Positions 62,040 through 64,000 of a stretch of 64,000 nucleotides of DNA are shown here, one piece after another (the first letter of the stretch is position 1; every line of letters begins with the position of its first letter). Location: NCBI RefSeq assembly GCF_003205575.1, contig NZ_PYBW01000011.1:11012-75011 (forward strand). The letters run 5' to 3'. The notes under the pieces were generated by a model. It did not search any database, was not told the DNA's origin, and saw only the letters and a program-made list of their open reading frames with translations. The position numbers and the translations under genes were made by a program. The stretch comes from Streptomyces tateyamensis. GTDB taxonomy: Bacteria > Actinomycetota > Actinomycetes > Streptomycetales > Streptomycetaceae.

Positions 62040-64000
62040 GTGCCAGATGGCTTTGTGCACCTGCACGTTCACACTGAGTTCTCGATGCTCGACGGGGCTG
62101 CCAAGAACAGCAAGCTGTTCGCCGAGGTCGAGCGGCAGGGGATGCCTGCGATCGCGATGAGTGACCACGGGAACATGTTCGGTGCCTACGAGTTCTTCCA
62201 GAAGTCCAAGGGGACCTCGGTCAAGCCGATCATCGGGATCGAGGCCTACCTCGCGCCCGAGTCCCGCTTCCACAAGAAGCAGGTGTTCTGGTCTCCTGGC
62301 GGCAAGCGGCCGGCCAACACGGACGGTGAGGGCGGTAAGGACGTCTCCGGTGGCGGGCGTTTCACCCACATGACCATGTGGGCGGAGAACGCCTCGGGCC
62401 TGCGCAACCTCTTCAAGCTCTCCTCGCTCGCGTCGATGGAGGGCTACTACACCAAGCCCAGGATGGACCGCGAGCTCCTGGCCCAGCATGCCAAGGGGAT
62501 CATCGCCACCACCGGGTGCCCCTCCGGCGAGGTCCAGACCCGACTGCGACTGGGTCAGTACGAGGAGGCGATCGAGGCCGCCTCCACCTACCGCGACATC
62601 TTCGGGAAGGAGAACTTCTTCCTGGAGCTGATGGACCACGGCCTGTCCATCGAGCGGGACGTTCGTGCCGATCTGCTGCGGCTCGGCAAGCAGCTCGGAC
62701 TCCCGCTGCTCGCAACCAATGACTCGCACTACGTCACCGAAGACCAGGCCGATGCCCACGACAACCTTCTCTGTGTCGGCACCGGCAAAAACAAGGACGA
62801 CCCGAACCGGCTCAAGTTCGGCGGCTCCGGCTACTACATCAAGACACCTGCCGAAATGCGGGAGCTCTTCAGCGAGTTGCCGGAGGCCTGCGACAACACC
62901 CTGGTGATCGCCGAGCGGATCGGCGCCTACGACGAGGTGTTCGAATACGTCGACCGGATGCCGCAGTTCGACGTCCCCGAGGGCGAGACCCAGGCCTCCT
63001 ACCTGCGTAAGAAGATCGAGCTCGGCCTGCACCGCCGCTACGGCGACAACCCGAGCCAGGAGGTGCTGGACCGGGTCGAACTCGAGATGGGCGTCATCAC
63101 CCCGATGGGGTTCGACGCCTACTTCCTCGTGGTCGCCGACATCTGCGAGTACGGCCGCAACAACGGCATCCCCGTGGGCCCCGGCCGTGGCTCGGCGGCA
63201 GGCTCGATGGTCGCTTACCTCACTGGCATCACGCAGTTGGACCCGCTGGAGCACGACCTCCTCTTCGAGCGGTTCCTCAACCCCGAGCGCATCAACCCCC
63301 CCGATGTCGACATCGACTTCGACGACCGCCAGCGCGACCAGATGGTGCGTTACGTCACCGAGAAGTACGGCGAGGCGTACACCGCCCAGGTGAACACCTT
63401 CGGCACCATCAAGGCGAAGGCCGCGGTCAAGGACTCGAGCCGAATTCTCGGCTACCCCTTCGCGATGGGCGACCGGATCACCAAGGCGATGCCGCCGGAC
63501 GTGATGGGCAAGGGCGTCCCGCTCGCCGATCTCTTCAACGAGTCGCACCCGCGGTACAACGAGGGCGCCGAGATCCGGCAGATGTACGCCAACGAGCCGG
63601 ACGTCAAGAAGATCATCGACACCGGCATCGGCATCGAGGGCCTGATCCGCGGCACCGGCGTGCACGCCGCCGCGGTCATCCTCTCCTCCACGCCCCTGCT
63701 GGACCTGATCCCGCTGCACAAGCGGGACAAGGACGGCGTGATCATCACCGGATTCGACTACCCGTCGTGCGAATCCATGGGCCTGATCAAGATGGACTTC
63801 CTGGGTCTGCGCAACCTGGGCATCATCGATCACTGCCTGCAGATCATCCGGGCCAACCGGGGCGTCGAGGTCGACATCGAGAAGATCCCGCTCGACGACC
63901 CGACGACCTACCAGATGCTGGCCCGCGGCGACACGCTGGGCGTCTTCCAGCTCGACGGCGGCCCCATGCGCGCCCTGCTGCGCCTGATGAAGCCCACCGA
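62040..64000 (+). CDS. dnaE: DNA polymerase III alpha subunit, partial (cut by window end)
   Basis: The first 653 codons of the replicative polymerase. N-terminal PHP domain ([25 protein letters not shown]) and catalytic palm motif PDVDIDFDD with the conserved Asp residues at about 63300-63326. The GTG at 62040 begins [15 protein letters not shown], with GTGAGGAG upstream. The remainder lies beyond the window. Confidence 0.96.
   Translation, partial: MPDGFVHLHVHTEFSMLDGAAKNSKLFAEVERQGMPAIAMSDHGNMFGAYEFFQKSKGTSVKPIIGIEAYLAPESRFHKKQVFWSPGGKRPANTDGEGGKDVSGGGRFTHMTMWAENASGLRNLFKLSSLASMEGYYTKPRMDRELLAQHAKGIIATTGCPSGEVQTRLRLGQYEEAIEAASTYRDIFGKENFFLELMDHGLSIERDVRADLLRLGKQLGLPLLATNDSHYVTEDQADAHDNLLCVGTGKNKDDPNRLKFGGSGYYIKTPAEMRELFSELPEACDNTLVIAERIGAYDEVFEYVDRMPQFDVPEGETQASYLRKKIELGLHRRYGDNPSQEVLDRVELEMGVITPMGFDAYFLVVADICEYGRNNGIPVGPGRGSAAGSMVAYLTGITQLDPLEHDLLFERFLNPERINPPDVDIDFDDRQRDQMVRYVTEKYGEAYTAQVNTFGTIKAKAAVKDSSRILGYPFAMGDRITKAMPPDVMGKGVPLADLFNESHPRYNEGAEIRQMYANEPDVKKIIDTGIGIEGLIRGTGVHAAAVILSSTPLLDLIPLHKRDKDGVIITGFDYPSCESMGLIKMDFLGLRNLGIIDHCLQIIRANRGVEVDIEKIPLDDPTTYQMLARGDTLGVFQLDGGPMRALLRLMKPT

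Noticed and set aside
61998-63833. Long minus-strand open frame opposite dnaE
   Set aside because: Shadow of the polymerase gene; the plus-strand frame has all PHP and palm motifs.

Overview
This is a 64 kb stretch of a very GC-rich actinobacterial chromosome. Third codon positions are almost always G or C, GTG starts are common, and many genes meet in 4-nt ATGA/GTGA overlaps. The gene content (his-trp-lgt-gltBD-pyk neighbourhood, TrpM, PriA-type HisA with no trpF in view, Scr1-type XRE regulator, HGxxPAAW protein) fits Streptomycetaceae (Streptomyces, Kitasatospora or a close relative). Most of the window is conserved core chromosome on the minus strand, with accessory DNA in a few places.

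Layout. 1-860: an ANTAR response regulator (pdtaR type) and a tRNA with anticodon CAA. 965-2528: a LAGLIDADG endonuclease-like gene beside the tRNA and a haloacid dehalogenase. 2480-14698: an apparently complete accessory biosynthetic cluster on the minus strand. Its first unit runs ACP, GNAT acyltransferase, SDR, adenylate-forming ligase, NeuD-like acyltransferase, halogenase-like flavoprotein, small hydrolase, and ends in a strong hairpin. Its second unit runs FeeM-type N-acyltransferase with a PilZ-like N-terminus, MFS exporter, CPA2 antiporter, ceramidase-like membrane hydrolase, 4'-phosphopantetheinyl transferase. 14648-15147: an intergenic region with an imperfect tandem repeat. 15148-16152: a GT2 glycosyltransferase. 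16237-17664: pyruvate kinase.

17929-21225 holds two substrate-binding proteins, the second fused to a von Willebrand A domain, and a small membrane protein. Next come a small hypothetical gene, an aldehyde dehydrogenase, an Scr1-type XRE regulator, gltD-gltB (glutamate synthase) with a possible GlnR site upstream, and a VIT1/CCC1-type transporter. 31921-34550 carries lgt, a DsbA-like thioredoxin protein, a MauE-like membrane protein and a tiny lipoprotein. 34771-48130 is the trp-his region: trpA, trpB, trpM, trpC, DUF2752, HGxxPAAW, a Trp-associated membrane protein, trpE, hisI, a secreted protein on the opposite strand, hisF, a RidA-like gene, hisA/priA, hisH, a 50-aa membrane protein, hisB, hisC, hisD.

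48241-59962 has a large beta-solenoid-like membrane protein, a DinB/DUF664 protein, a LON-N domain protein, a YbaK deacylase, a DUF2567 protein, an ABC transporter pair, a NYN-domain protein, asd, a divergent dapA-like/LysR pair and an RDD membrane protein. 59949-61889 is a small accessory patch: an antisense membrane gene, a truncated-looking anti-sigma-type ATPase, a DUF397-like small protein and a JmjC/cupin oxygenase. The window ends inside dnaE, which is cut by its edge.

The best candidates for something undescribed are the 2.5-14.7 kb cluster (acyl activation onto an ACP, halogenase-like chemistry, FeeM-type N-acylation, a ceramidase-like amidase and its own PPTase, with no ketosynthase) and the DUF397-like/JmjC pair separated by a hairpin at about 60.7-61.9 kb.
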